Source of the DNA: Symsagittifera roscoffensis
Lineage: Eukaryota; Xenacoelomorpha; Acoela; Convolutidae
NCBI RefSeq assembly: GCF_963678635.1
Contig: NW_026971318.1
Location: 1 to 50,000, forward strand
Direction of reading: 5' to 3'
DNA length: 50,000 nt
The notes under the pieces are model-generated. The model saw nothing but the letters and a program-made list of their open reading frames with translations, was not told where the DNA came from and searched no databases. Shown here piece by piece: positions 1 through 9,427 of this stretch. The stretch's first letter is position 1; each line of letters opens with the position of its first letter. A program made the position numbers and the translations under genes.

Positions 1-164
1 AGTTCGAGTATCGTGTAGAAAATTAAAAAAATGTTACAAAAAATGATTAGGATTATTAGAAAAAATTCAAGTATATCAAAAAGAAATATTATAAAGGTTT
101 CAAGTATTGTAAAAAAATGTTTAAGATTTATGAGTATTTGAGTAACTGATTGAGAGAAGAGCAT
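1..164 (-). CDS. 76-aa hydrophobic ORF, unit A, cut by window edge
   Basis: The first 54 codons of the small membrane-protein ORF are present and open, starting at ATG 164. The residues are dominated by Ile, Leu and Phe, as in the complete copies in units B and C. No family is recognised. The preceding 50-codon frame ends with TAA directly against this ATG, the same stop-start junction as in the other units. Confidence 0.5.
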   Translation of the reverse strand, partial: MLFSQSVTQILINLKHFFTILETFIIFLFDILEFFLIILIIFCNIFLIFYTILE

Positions 165-317
165 TTAAGAAATGATCTCTTGGTCGAATATTTTTTGCTG
201 TTCGAGGCGATTTTCTAGTGTGGTCGGATTATTTATTAGTTTTTTGACAAGTGGGTTGAGTTTTGTAAAAATTTGTTGGGGGCAATTTTCATGGTGATCG
301 GGAGGTCGTCTTTTTCT
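165..317 (-). other. 50-codon frame without ATG, unit A
   Basis: This stop-to-stop frame has no ATG and ends in TAA abutting the ATG of the 76-aa ORF. Compared with unit C it has at least one synonymous and two nonsynonymous changes, so sequence conservation does not prove coding. It may be an untranslated spacer or the end of a spliced exon. Confidence 0.25.
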
Positions 318-762
318 TTATTTTTGTTTGTCAAATGATCCGGGGTATGGTGAGATTTTTATACTTTAGGCTAATTAAAATGTTCATTTTGTTACTTTAG
401 GCTAAGTTAACAAATTTGCTTTGGGGGTATTCGTGGTCTGAGTTGGGGAAATATTGTTGATCTTTGGGTTATTAGATAAGGGAGGGGTACGGTATTATGG
501 TGATATTTATTTTAGTTGTCAAGTTGGAGTGGTTTGCTTATTTTTGACCTGGAGGTCATAAAGTTATAGTTATAGATGTGCCTGGAGTTCTATATGATTC
601 GTCTAATTGGTCTTAGTTTGAGTTAGAGAAAGTGACGGATTGGATGAATCCTATTGGTCTATTTTGAACTAGAATTATTACGTACTTGTCAGCATGTTAT
701 TTTGAAAAATGTAAATGAAAAATGTTTCGAAGGTTTCAAGATAGTGAAGTATAATGTTAAAA
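318..762 (-). promoter_or_regulatory. Gap between Gag-Pol and 3' module, unit A
   Basis: No convincing ORF is seen in this stretch. It contains a TATA-like box (TATAAAAA on the minus strand, 356-363) and two copies of a 13-bp direct repeat, TACTTTAGGCTAA on the plus strand, at 362-374 and 393-405. The box is about 190 bp upstream of the first hydrophobic ORF. It could be an internal promoter or simply AT-rich leader for a subgenomic mRNA. Possible splice acceptors also lie here. Confidence 0.35.
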
Positions 763-3700
763 TTACTTTTGAAATTCCACTTTCTTTAAAATTTTAGATT
801 GGGGGATGAATATTTTATAGTTTTTACGTGGTTGATTTCGGAGTCTTGTTGTTTTTCTATTTTCTGATTTGTCGATTTGTTCTTGGGGTATTATTTGTTC
901 GGTCATTTTTCTATTTTTTCTTTGTTTTGGGGATTCTTTATGGTTTTGTGTATTGTTTTTGGTGGCGATTGGTTTTGTGTTTTGATTTTCGGTGGGGTTA
1001 TCATTTTGTTCTGTGTTTTTCAGATGTGGTTCATTTTGTATGATTTTTAATCCTGTGAAAGAATATAATTGAGTTAATTCGCGGAGTGCGTATTCTTTTG
1101 GGTAATAAGGTAATAGGTTGTTTCGATGTTGAACGATTTCTTTTTTGTTTGAGTCGGTAATTTTATATGTTACATCAGTGGGTTTTGCAATTATTTGGTA
1201 TGGTCCTTTTCGAAGGGGTTGTAATTTTTTAGAAATTCCCTTTTGAGTATTAAAATTAGGTATTAAAACAAATGTTCCAATTTTTAAATCGGAGGCTGGT
1301 GTAAAACGTGAATTGATTTGTTCATTAATGTTTTGTCTTTGTAATAACTTTTTTGTTATTTTTTGATAAATTTCATTGTGTTTTTTATCTCTATTTAGAA
1401 TCCATTCGGTGTGTGTACCGGAGGCTAGTTTAAGAATTTGTGGGTGATGAAAATGATCTTCATCGTGTGTATGTAAAGGTAGGTTATAACAAATTGAGTC
1501 TTTATTTGGTTGACAATAACCTTGTGCGTTTTTATGAGAATTTGCTGTAAACATTATTGGTTTGCGTGGCTTTTGGTTAAAAACCATTTCGTATGGTGAC
1601 ATTCCTAAAGTTGTCGTAATTTGTGAATTATATGCTAAGGGAAATAATTTTACATCTGCTGACCATTCGGTATATTTTGTATCATTTCCGTTGATGATAC
1701 ATCTAAGATATTCTTGTAATGAACGGTTCATACCTTCGACTAAGCCGTTTGTCCAAGGTGCATGAGATGTACGTGGTTTGTGTTTAATGTTATATAAATG
1801 ACATAGTGTGATAATTTCATTATTTATGAATTCTGTACCGTTGTCTGTAACTAAAATTTCTGGTAGTCCGAATTTTGCTATCCAGTGTTCATAGAGTGTT
1901 GTGTAAGCGTAATAAGCGTTACAATGTGGTACTGGGTTAAGTGCTACATAATGTGTAAATGCGTCAACAATTACCATAATGTAGGAGTTTCCTTCGGATG
2001 AGGGTGAAATTGGTCCTTTGGTATCAAATGAGATACGATGATTAAAGTACAAGCTTTGTCCTTTAAAATCTTGTTTTTGTGCTATTTGTTTTTGATTTGG
2101 GTAAGGTTTATTTAGTTGACATACTATACAGTCATTGCATAGTACTTTTATCCAAATTGGTGCATTTGGGAAGTAAAAATTTTGTATAAAATTTGAATAT
2201 GTTTTTTCTGATCCAGAGTGTCCTTTAATATTTTGTGTATGTGAAATATTAAAAGCTATAAGAATCATACTTAAAGGGAGACAGGGAACTGTAGATTCAT
2301 TCAGGTTATACTCTAAAAGGTCTGTATTTTCGTTAATTGTTGTGTTGTTAAATTTGCGAAAGTATCGGAGGAGTGTTTTGTTTCCTAGAATGGTTGAATC
2401 TGCCTTGACAGGTTTAGTTTTATATTTGTGCCATGATTTTAGTTGTCTAATTATCGGGTCAAGATTTTGATATTGTTTCAGTGTTGAAATTGTAATCGTT
2501 TCTGTTGGAGGGAGAAAAATGTTTTCAATTTCGAATTTAGATAAGGGTATTGTATCAAGTGGGTCGTGAAGGTCAAAAACTTGATTTATTGTGTATTTTG
2601 AATCATTTGTTTGTGGTCCTGATAAATTTATTTTATCAGTTAAATCTTCTTTTTCAATTAGTGGAAAATGGTCTTTTTTAGGCGGGTGTTGTTTTGTTCG
2701 TTTTTGTTGGGTGTTATTTTTTATCCATTGAGAATATGGGATTGGTTTGAAAGTTGATGTTCCAAGTAGATCAACTTCATAATGATTATTTTGACAATCT
2801 AAATAAAGTGGGAAATGTTGTAAATTATTTATTTGTGATTGTTCAATATCAGTTTTTACTGCATATTTGCATTCCAATCGGGGTGATGTTTCGTTTTCTG
2901 CAAGGTAGAATTTTATGTTTTTGGGTATTTCAACTGTTGTTTTTCGTGTAAGTAATTCAGGTGGTGTATTTCGACTTAAGGTGTCTGGTAATGCAAGATT
3001 TTTTCCTGCAGTCCAAACTATATGTAAGTTTGGAAATTTCATTAGAATTAGTTGAAATCTGTAAACTCGGTGGTTTGGGTTAGATTTTTGTGTAAAGAGA
3101 AAGATGATTGGTTTATGGTCTGTGAATAAAACTGTGGGGTGTTTTGATCCAAGTATCAGAAATTCATATTCTGTCAGTGTATATATTATGGCTGTACATT
3201 CTCTCATTAGAGTTGAGAGTCGTAGCTCTGCTTGAGTGAATAATCGAGAATTTGCTGATATGAGGTTCATTTTATTTGTACCATTATGTGATTGTAATAG
3301 TGCTGCACCGATGCCAAAGTTCGAAGCATCGCACATTGCATAAAATGGTTGATTTGAATCTGGAATTGTGTTTGAAATTTGTTCAGTTAAAAGTTTCTTT
3401 ATTTCTTCAAATCGTGTTTGATGTTCTGTGTTCCATTCAAAGTTATTTTGTTGTCTAAGGATGTTATAAAATGGTCGTAGATATAATTGCATTTTATAAA
3501 CATATTTACTTAAAAAGTTTAACATTCCAAGAAATTCTTGGATTTTCTTTTTATTTGTTGGTGGTTGAAGTTTTTGAATAGCGTCAATGCGTGATTTTAA
3601 TGGAGTGATTGTTTTTCTTTCTATATTATGTCCTAAGAATTTAACTCTTGTCAAAAAGAAGTGTGATTTATCGGGGGCGGCCTTCAGATTTTCGTTCTGA

Positions 3701-6700
3701 AGTATTTGGTGATATTTTTCTAAAACATTGAACATCTCGTCTTTTGTTTGTGATTGCATAAAAACATCGTCTAAATAGGTGATTGCGTTTTTCTTGAGTA
3801 TTAGTGGTCTAAAAATTTTGCTCATAAAAGCTGAAAATGCTGCTGGTCCTATGGATATTCCATAGAATAAGCGGTTGAATTCATATTGTTGGTTTCCGAT
3901 AACAAATTGTGTTAAACGTCGTGATTGTTCATCTAGTGGCATTTGATTGTATGCACTATTCATATCGGCGGTTGTAAAGTATTTGCCGTTTATTTTTGTT
4001 AAAATAACTTGTATTGGTTCAATGGGCCAATTACATTTTGATTCATCTATAAGTGAATTGAGGTATCTAGCATCGAGAACGATTTTTAATGATTCTCCTT
4101 TAGCTAGAATGATAACGGGGTTGATAAATGTGTTGCCTTTTGGTTGTTCTTCTTTGTTTACTGGTGATATAATGTTGTATTGTTCTAAAATGTCGAGTAA
4201 TCTGTTTACTTTATCATGTAAGTGAATTGGTACTTTACTTGCTCTCTGTTTTTTGAAAACTGCGTCTGGTTTTAACGGGAGATGTAGTGATGAACTGATT
4301 TTTCCAACATCGAATTTTGATGTTGCATAGACTGATGAATATTTAATTAGCTGTTTGGCTAATTTTTCGAATTCGTCTTGTGTTATTTGTGAATGTTGGA
4401 AATTAAACATTGTTAAAAATTTCTGTTGGTCCTCTGTGTAGTTACTTATGTTGAATGTAGGTTTGAAATATGGAGTTTTTGTGAAATAATCCGTATTTCT
4501 GTTTTCGTTACTTATTATATTATTTATAGATAATTCTTCATTAAGAATTGTAGATTGGCAAATATCTAGTAATTGGAGTATATTATTTACGCGATAGGCT
4601 TTTTCGTGTATTGGTGATATTGTAGCGTTGGTTTCACAATATCCTAAAAGTCCTAAAGGCAATGTTACTTGGTAAGGTGTGTTGTTATAGACATGTAAGG
4701 AAATGATATCGGAATTCGAATTTTTCAAATATTTTATGGATGAGATTGTGATTTTGAAAAATTTGTGAATAGGTTTGAATTCAAATTCTGACATATAAAA
4801 TTTTTGTTTGTTTTGTTCTTTATCATATTGGTGAACTTGTTTGATTGAAAAATTATAGATATTTCCTGATAGTGGTTTTAGGTGTTTTCTTTGTTGGTTA
4901 AATATCGGGTAGAATTTTGAAAAGAATGGTGGTTGTTTATTTAATCTTTGAAAAAATGTTAAGGATGTTTCTTTTGTTTTTGTATATTTATCTTTGATTA
5001 ATATTTTACTATTTAGTATGTTAATTGTTGGTATATACTTCGAAATAAATGGTATTCCAATGATATTATATTTAATGTCAGTGATATGGAATATTTGTTT
5101 AAATGGCTTATTTAAAATTTTGCTTTGCTCCATTGTTCTGGTGGGGAGGAGAAATAATTGGATTTTTCCGTAGTTTATCAATGTTGATCCTTGTGCTGTT
5201 GCTAACTTACTGGAGGTTTCAAGAGGTGTTAGCTTTGGGTGTAAAGTTTTTATTTCATTCCATGTGGGGATGTTTATTATGTTTGATTCTGCTCCTGAAT
5301 CAATTAAAAAATCTATTTCAAGGTCTGGTGGTTGAAATTCTTTATTTCTTGGGCTTTCTAAGAGAAATGGTATTGTCCAAATTTTTTCTTTGGGTCGTTC
5401 TTTTTGTATATTTTGATAAATGTGGTTTGTATTCAAGCATTTTGTTTTGCTATTTTTATTGGTTTGATTTGTAGTGTTAATCTCATTTGTTTCTTGCGTC
5501 GTTGGTGTGGAATTTATGGGTGTAGTGTAATAATTTTGAAGAAATTCTGATTGATTTTCATATATGTGTGATGAAAAAGGTTGTTCATATATGACAGATT
5601 CATAGTCATTTTCGACTTTTATCATATTGATAGAAAGAGTGTTTTCAGTATCACTTTCTGAATCTGATGATGTACAGTTTATTTGATTGAGTTGTAACGT
5701 ATCAGTTACTGTGTCATCAATACCTGGAGGGTCTGATGTTGTTTCTGGATTAGACTGTACTTGATTGATTTGTCTTTGATGTTTAGGTGTACTACTTCTG
5801 TGGCGATTATTAGAATTATTATAGTTATTATTATTCCGGTGTGGTGATTGGGAATAATTTCTATAACGATTATTATAACTTGAGTGTCGATTTTGTGAAT
5901 TATTTCGCGATCTGTTTTGGTAATTATTGTTTGGTCTGTTATAGTTCGATCTATTATATGAGTTATTCCTTGATTGATTGTTCGGGTAATTCTGGTTTCG
6001 GTTGTTTGAATAACTTCTATTTCGATTATAGGAGTAGTTTCTATTCCTATTGTATGATGAATTTCGTGATTGGTTGTTTGGATAGTAGTTATTTCTTGAT
6101 TGGGAATTAGATCTAGAAACAAATCGTTGTGTATTTGAATTTGATCTGGAGTAGTTATTTCGACTATTTGGTCTATTGTAGTGATTTTGTGATGAATTAT
6201 TCGTGTTTCTTCGTTCTGGTGATCTTCCTCTATAACTTGAGTTATATGGTGATTGATTTCTTGTATAATTTGTATTGTTCGGGAGTGGTTTTCCTGAACT
6301 GTTGTTGCTGTAGACTGTTTTGTTCGGTAGATTTTGATCTTTTTTCATGTATTGATAGAATGATTTATTTGGTTCTTTATATTTTTGAGGTTTATTTTGA
6401 TTGTCTTGCTGTTTTTGTCTACATTCGGAAATACTATGTCCGTATCGTCGGCAATAATTACACCATTTTTTGAAAGATGGTTTGCCTTTAAAGTTTGGGT
6501 TCTTTTCGTAAATATTGAGTATTTCAGTGATTTTTTCAACGAGGTCTGTCTCTGATTCCTGTATATTATTAATATTAGTGGGAGTCGTTTCAATTCTGTT
6601 AACGTATTGTAATTTTAGATTTTCCGTTTCTTCTAGTTTCATCGTGATTTCTGCTTGTTCTAATTTGTCTACTAGTTTTCGAAAATCTAAATCGGGTTCT

Positions 6701-8985
6701 CGAATTGAAGAAGGATGGGATGCTCTCTTTTTTATTGCTATTTTCCTTAATTGTGGTGTTAAGGTCATCATTAAGATTTCTGTCATCTTTGTGTTTTTAT
6801 AGTCATGTGTATTTAATGAATATGCTTTTCGAACTAGTGTTTCGATTCGTACTGCTATTTGCTTGATGGTTTCGTTTGGTAATCTGCGAATTTCATTACA
6901 TAAAACTCTTTGTTGTTGTTTGTTTCTTTCGGAGTCAAACATTTTTGAAAATTCCTGTGTAAACCTTTTCCAGTTTGATTTTATTTCTAGAGGTAGTACT
7001 GAAAACCATTTTTGGGCTGCGCCATCTAAGGTTGTTTGTATTAACGCTGTGCGTCGATGTATCCAATTTTGATGTAGTGGCGTATTAATTGGTTCAGGTC
7101 CAATATTTAAAATCAGGTTTGCCGTTACTGCATTTAAATAATCTTCTACAGAGTATTCAGGGTCTGTTCCTGTGAAAACCATTAAAGGTTTGTTTGATGT
7201 TATTGATGATCCACCCATAAGGTATGGATTCATTGTCATTTGTAATGATTCTGCTGCATTTGGCATTTGAGAAAAATTTGAAAGTTGGTTTCTTGTTATT
7301 TCATGTTGCTGGAGATAATATGGGAGTGGTATTTCATTTTGCATTTGTGATGGTTGATACGAGTGTGCAGTCATTGGATTTTGTTGTTGAATTGGTTGAA
7401 AAGATTGTGTATTAATTAGATTTTGTTGTTGAATTGGTTGTTGATGTTGTGCATCTATTGGTTGTGGAGAAAAATTTCTATGATTTGTACGTGTTTTCTG
7501 TATTTCTTGTCTGCGATATTCTTGAGTATTTGGTGCAAATATATCTGGTTGTAAGAAATCATCATCTGAGGATAAATAATCCATTTGATAAGATGTCTGT
7601 TTTTTATTTTTATTTTGTTGAAAAAATGGGTAATTTTCACTGTGATCCTGTGGAGGATTTGTTTGGAAATTTATTGAATTAGGTTGGGTCATTGGGTTAT
7701 CCCAATTTCGAGATCTTGTATATTGGTTAAAATTTCTTTGTGGTTGATTATATGTTTTTGATGGATGTGTATAATTATAATTATGGTCTGCAAAGTTGTT
7801 TCTAGTGAATGTTTTGCGTGTTTTTGATGGTATTGTCATGGGTCTGTATGTTTGGTAATCCATATGTGAATATTTAGGAGCAACCGAAGGTTTAACGGTT
7901 GATTGTAAGGTTACCTGTGTTTGTGAAGGATTTGTATTTCTTGGTGTTGTTAAATTTGGGCGTATTGGTGAAATACTTTGTTGTGTAGTTGTTGTGTGTA
8001 CAATTTCTTCATTTATGAAGTGTGATGGTGTCTGGATATCTTGTTGAGTAAGATTCCTAGTTCCATTGAGGTTTTCATTGTGTATAACTGTAGAGTTTAA
8101 ACTATTATTTTGTGTATCGGGCAAAAATGTATTATAGTTTAATGGTGTTGCATCAATGGTTAATGGTATTACTTTTACATAATCTCTTATGTAAGATATC
8201 GTACTTATTGCTTGACTTGAGATTGATTGTGGGAAGCTTATAAATGCGGGATGAGACCATTCGGGGTCCCAAACATAATCTGATTGTTCTGTGATAGCGG
8301 TATCATCGTTCGAGTTTTGGGGTCTAAAATTTTTTCTTGCTTGTGCAATTAAATCAATATTGTGTGTGAAATAATCTATTATGAACCATGCCAAAATTTT
8401 TTGTAGATCGTGTTTTGTATGTTGTGAAACGTCGTCTTTCGTGAAATTCTCTTTAATGATGTTTAAATAACTAGAGAGTAGTGTGATTTCATGTCGTACT
8501 CTTAAATGTTTAGATGTTTCTGTCGGTGAGACATTTGTTATTGGGATTTCGTTTTCTAATATCGAAATATAACTATATATTATTGCGAAAACTTCATTGG
8601 TGAATATGGAGTTTGCTCTTTGTGAGTTATGATATTGGATGCTTTTTATATATTCTGAAAAAACTTTTGAAAATTCTAAATCAAGATCGTCTGTTTGAAT
8701 TGTATATTTTCTATTATTATGGTTTGGTGAGGTGAATTCTATGGAGTAGATTCCATACTGTTGTGTTATGTTGCATATATCTTTTAAGTAGTGGTCTATG
8801 ATTTGTCTTTTGATTTTTACATCTGGGAACTCTGTTTTACATGGACTGATTCCGGGTTCAAATAAATTTAATAGTAAATTTTTGCAAAATATATGCTGTC
8901 CTCTATCAGTGGTTGCATCTACTATAAAAGGAAAGATTTCATCATCATCTGGACTTTCTTCACCTGGGGTGTGCGTTGAGCTCAT
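763..8985 (-). CDS. gag-pol: Gag-Pol polyprotein, unit A (2740 aa, intact)
   Basis: This is one continuous frame from ATG 8985 to the stop at 763. Visible motifs: a retrotransposon Gag core around residues 600-780; a CCHC zinc knuckle with Cys842, Cys845, His850 and Cys855; an Arg/Ser/Asn/Tyr-rich low-complexity stretch at about 885-1070; aspartic protease DSGA at 1229-1232; reverse transcriptase YLDD at 1737-1740; RNase H with Asp1886 in a CDAS motif; an integrase H2C2 finger at about 2249-2289; catalytic Asp2321, Asp2381 and Glu2417, the last two separated by exactly 35 residues; and GPY at 2594-2596. Gag and Pol are not separated by a stop or frameshift. Relative to units B and C it carries about 33 substitutions, including a two-residue change beside the RT active region (GPAAFSAF here, GPPAFSAL there). 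All catalytic residues I can identify are kept. Confidence 0.95.
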   Translation of the reverse strand: MSSTHTPGEESPDDDEIFPFIVDATTDRGQHIFCKNLLLNLFEPGISPCKTEFPDVKIKRQIIDHYLKDICNITQQYGIYSIEFTSPNHNNRKYTIQTDDLDLEFSKVFSEYIKSIQYHNSQRANSIFTNEVFAIIYSYISILENEIPITNVSPTETSKHLRVRHEITLLSSYLNIIKENFTKDDVSQHTKHDLQKILAWFIIDYFTHNIDLIAQARKNFRPQNSNDDTAITEQSDYVWDPEWSHPAFISFPQSISSQAISTISYIRDYVKVIPLTIDATPLNYNTFLPDTQNNSLNSTVIHNENLNGTRNLTQQDIQTPSHFINEEIVHTTTTQQSISPIRPNLTTPRNTNPSQTQVTLQSTVKPSVAPKYSHMDYQTYRPMTIPSKTRKTFTRNNFADHNYNYTHPSKTYNQPQRNFNQYTRSRNWDNPMTQPNSINFQTNPPQDHSENYPFFQQNKNKKQTSYQMDYLSSDDDFLQPDIFAPNTQEYRRQEIQKTRTNHRNFSPQPIDAQHQQPIQQQNLINTQSFQPIQQQNPMTAHSYQPSQMQNEIPLPYYLQQHEITRNQLSNFSQMPNAAESLQMTMNPYLMGGSSITSNKPLMVFTGTDPEYSVEDYLNAVTANLILNIGPEPINTPLHQNWIHRRTALIQTTLDGAAQKWFSVLPLEIKSNWKRFTQEFSKMFDSERNKQQQRVLCNEIRRLPNETIKQIAVRIETLVRKAYSLNTHDYKNTKMTEILMMTLTPQLRKIAIKKRASHPSSIREPDLDFRKLVDKLEQAEITMKLEETENLKLQYVNRIETTPTNINNIQESETDLVEKITEILNIYEKNPNFKGKPSFKKWCNYCRRYGHSISECRQKQQDNQNKPQKYKEPNKSFYQYMKKDQNLPNKTVYSNNSSGKPLPNNTNYTRNQSPYNSSYRGRSPERRNTNNSSQNHYNRPNSRNNYSRSNSNTQRFVSRSNSQSRNNYYPNNQSRNSSYNRNRNYSYNRNRSYSNNRNQNYPNNQSRNNSYNRSNYNRPNNNYQNRSRNNSQNRHSSYNNRYRNYSQSPHRNNNNYNNSNNRHRSSTPKHQRQINQVQSNPETTSDPPGIDDTVTDTLQLNQINCTSSDSESDTENTLSINMIKVENDYESVIYEQPFSSHIYENQSEFLQNYYTTPINSTPTTQETNEINTTNQTNKNSKTKCLNTNHIYQNIQKERPKEKIWTIPFLLESPRNKEFQPPDLEIDFLIDSGAESNIINIPTWNEIKTLHPKLTPLETSSKLATAQGSTLINYGKIQLFLLPTRTMEQSKILNKPFKQIFHITDIKYNIIGIPFISKYIPTINILNSKILIKDKYTKTKETSLTFFQRLNKQPPFFSKFYPIFNQQRKHLKPLSGNIYNFSIKQVHQYDKEQNKQKFYMSEFEFKPIHKFFKITISSIKYLKNSNSDIISLHVYNNTPYQVTLPLGLLGYCETNATISPIHEKAYRVNNILQLLDICQSTILNEELSINNIISNENRNTDYFTKTPYFKPTFNISNYTEDQQKFLTMFNFQHSQITQDEFEKLAKQLIKYSSVYATSKFDVGKISSSLHLPLKPDAVFKKQRASKVPIHLHDKVNRLLDILEQYNIISPVNKEEQPKGNTFINPVIILAKGESLKIVLDARYLNSLIDESKCNWPIEPIQVILTKINGKYFTTADMNSAYNQMPLDEQSRRLTQFVIGNQQYEFNRLFYGISIGPAAFSAFMSKIFRPLILKKNAITYLDDVFMQSQTKDEMFNVLEKYHQILQNENLKAAPDKSHFFLTRVKFLGHNIERKTITPLKSRIDAIQKLQPPTNKKKIQEFLGMLNFLSKYVYKMQLYLRPFYNILRQQNNFEWNTEHQTRFEEIKKLLTEQISNTIPDSNQPFYAMCDASNFGIGAALLQSHNGTNKMNLISANSRLFTQAELRLSTLMRECTAIIYTLTEYEFLILGSKHPTVLFTDHKPIIFLFTQKSNPNHRVYRFQLILMKFPNLHIVWTAGKNLALPDTLSRNTPPELLTRKTTVEIPKNIKFYLAENETSPRLECKYAVKTDIEQSQINNLQHFPLYLDCQNNHYEVDLLGTSTFKPIPYSQWIKNNTQQKRTKQHPPKKDHFPLIEKEDLTDKINLSGPQTNDSKYTINQVFDLHDPLDTIPLSKFEIENIFLPPTETITISTLKQYQNLDPIIRQLKSWHKYKTKPVKADSTILGNKTLLRYFRKFNNTTINENTDLLEYNLNESTVPCLPLSMILIAFNISHTQNIKGHSGSEKTYSNFIQNFYFPNAPIWIKVLCNDCIVCQLNKPYPNQKQIAQKQDFKGQSLYFNHRISFDTKGPISPSSEGNSYIMVIVDAFTHYVALNPVPHCNAYYAYTTLYEHWIAKFGLPEILVTDNGTEFINNEIITLCHLYNIKHKPRTSHAPWTNGLVEGMNRSLQEYLRCIINGNDTKYTEWSADVKLFPLAYNSQITTTLGMSPYEMVFNQKPRKPIMFTANSHKNAQGYCQPNKDSICYNLPLHTHDEDHFHHPQILKLASGTHTEWILNRDKKHNEIYQKITKKLLQRQNINEQINSRFTPASDLKIGTFVLIPNFNTQKGISKKLQPLRKGPYQIIAKPTDVTYKITDSNKKEIVQHRNNLLPYYPKEYALRELTQLYSFTGLKIIQNEPHLKNTEQNDNPTENQNTKPIATKNNTQNHKESPKQRKNRKMTEQIIPQEQIDKSENRKTTRLRNQPRKNYKIFIPQSKILKKVEFQK

Positions 8986-9427
8986 TTTTTCGTTCGATGA
9001 CTGTTAATATGTAATTATTAATGTGTCGAATTGGTTGATTCCAATTGTATAAATGTACTGGTTTGTGTTTATACTGCTTTTTTATTCTTCTTTTTCCTCT
9101 TTTTGATGAATTTGAAGTTGTTTCTGAGTCAGAAAAATATAATTGATCGTGAAGTGGGCAATTTTTATCTATTGATTCTTTTAGTTTGTAAAGTTCGTCT
9201 AAACTGTTGGTTTCTGATTCTGAAAATGCGTTTCGATTTTTTGAAAATCTTTTTCGTGTTATTTGTCTTTGTTTCGTTATTATTTTTCTTTTTAGTGTTT
9301 GTCGTTTTGTTCGAATGTATCCAACTGTTTGTGTATGAGGTGTGATTACAAGATCGTATTTTTTGTTATCTATTTCACAATTGTGTAAAACGATTGTTTG
9401 TTTATTTCCTAGGTTTTTAAATGACAT
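8960..9427 (-). CDS. 155-aa basic leader ORF, intact only in unit A
   Basis: This ORF lies immediately upstream of gag and overlaps its start by 26 nt in a different frame. The protein is very basic (Lys/Arg clusters around residues 40-62 and 110-120), with a Ser/Glu/Asp patch between them. No signal peptide or known family is recognised. A charged nucleic-acid-binding or nuclear accessory role is possible but is inference. Gag lies in the +1 frame relative to this ORF, so a +1 shift fusing it to Gag is formally possible; initiation at the gag ATG is simpler. Both other units carry frameshifts here, so it may be dispensable, or B and C may depend on other copies. Confidence 0.5.
   Translation of the reverse strand: MSFKNLGNKQTIVLHNCEIDNKKYDLVITPHTQTVGYIRTKRQTLKRKIITKQRQITRKRFSKNRNAFSESETNSLDELYKLKESIDKNCPLHDQLYFSDSETTSNSSKRGKRRIKKQYKHKPVHLYNWNQPIRHINNYILTVIERKNELNAHPR

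Noticed and set aside
5103-5474. Plus-strand ORFs of 60-123 codons across all Gag-Pol copies
   Set aside because: They are antisense frames of the conserved polyprotein with biased Phe/Leu/Val composition and no recognisable motifs.
5706-6122. 138-aa minus-strand ORF overlapping Gag-Pol, repeated in all units
   Set aside because: It is an alternate frame of the repetitive Arg/Ser/Asn stretch. Its Ile/Thr-rich composition is what shifting those codons gives, and stops are simply rare there.
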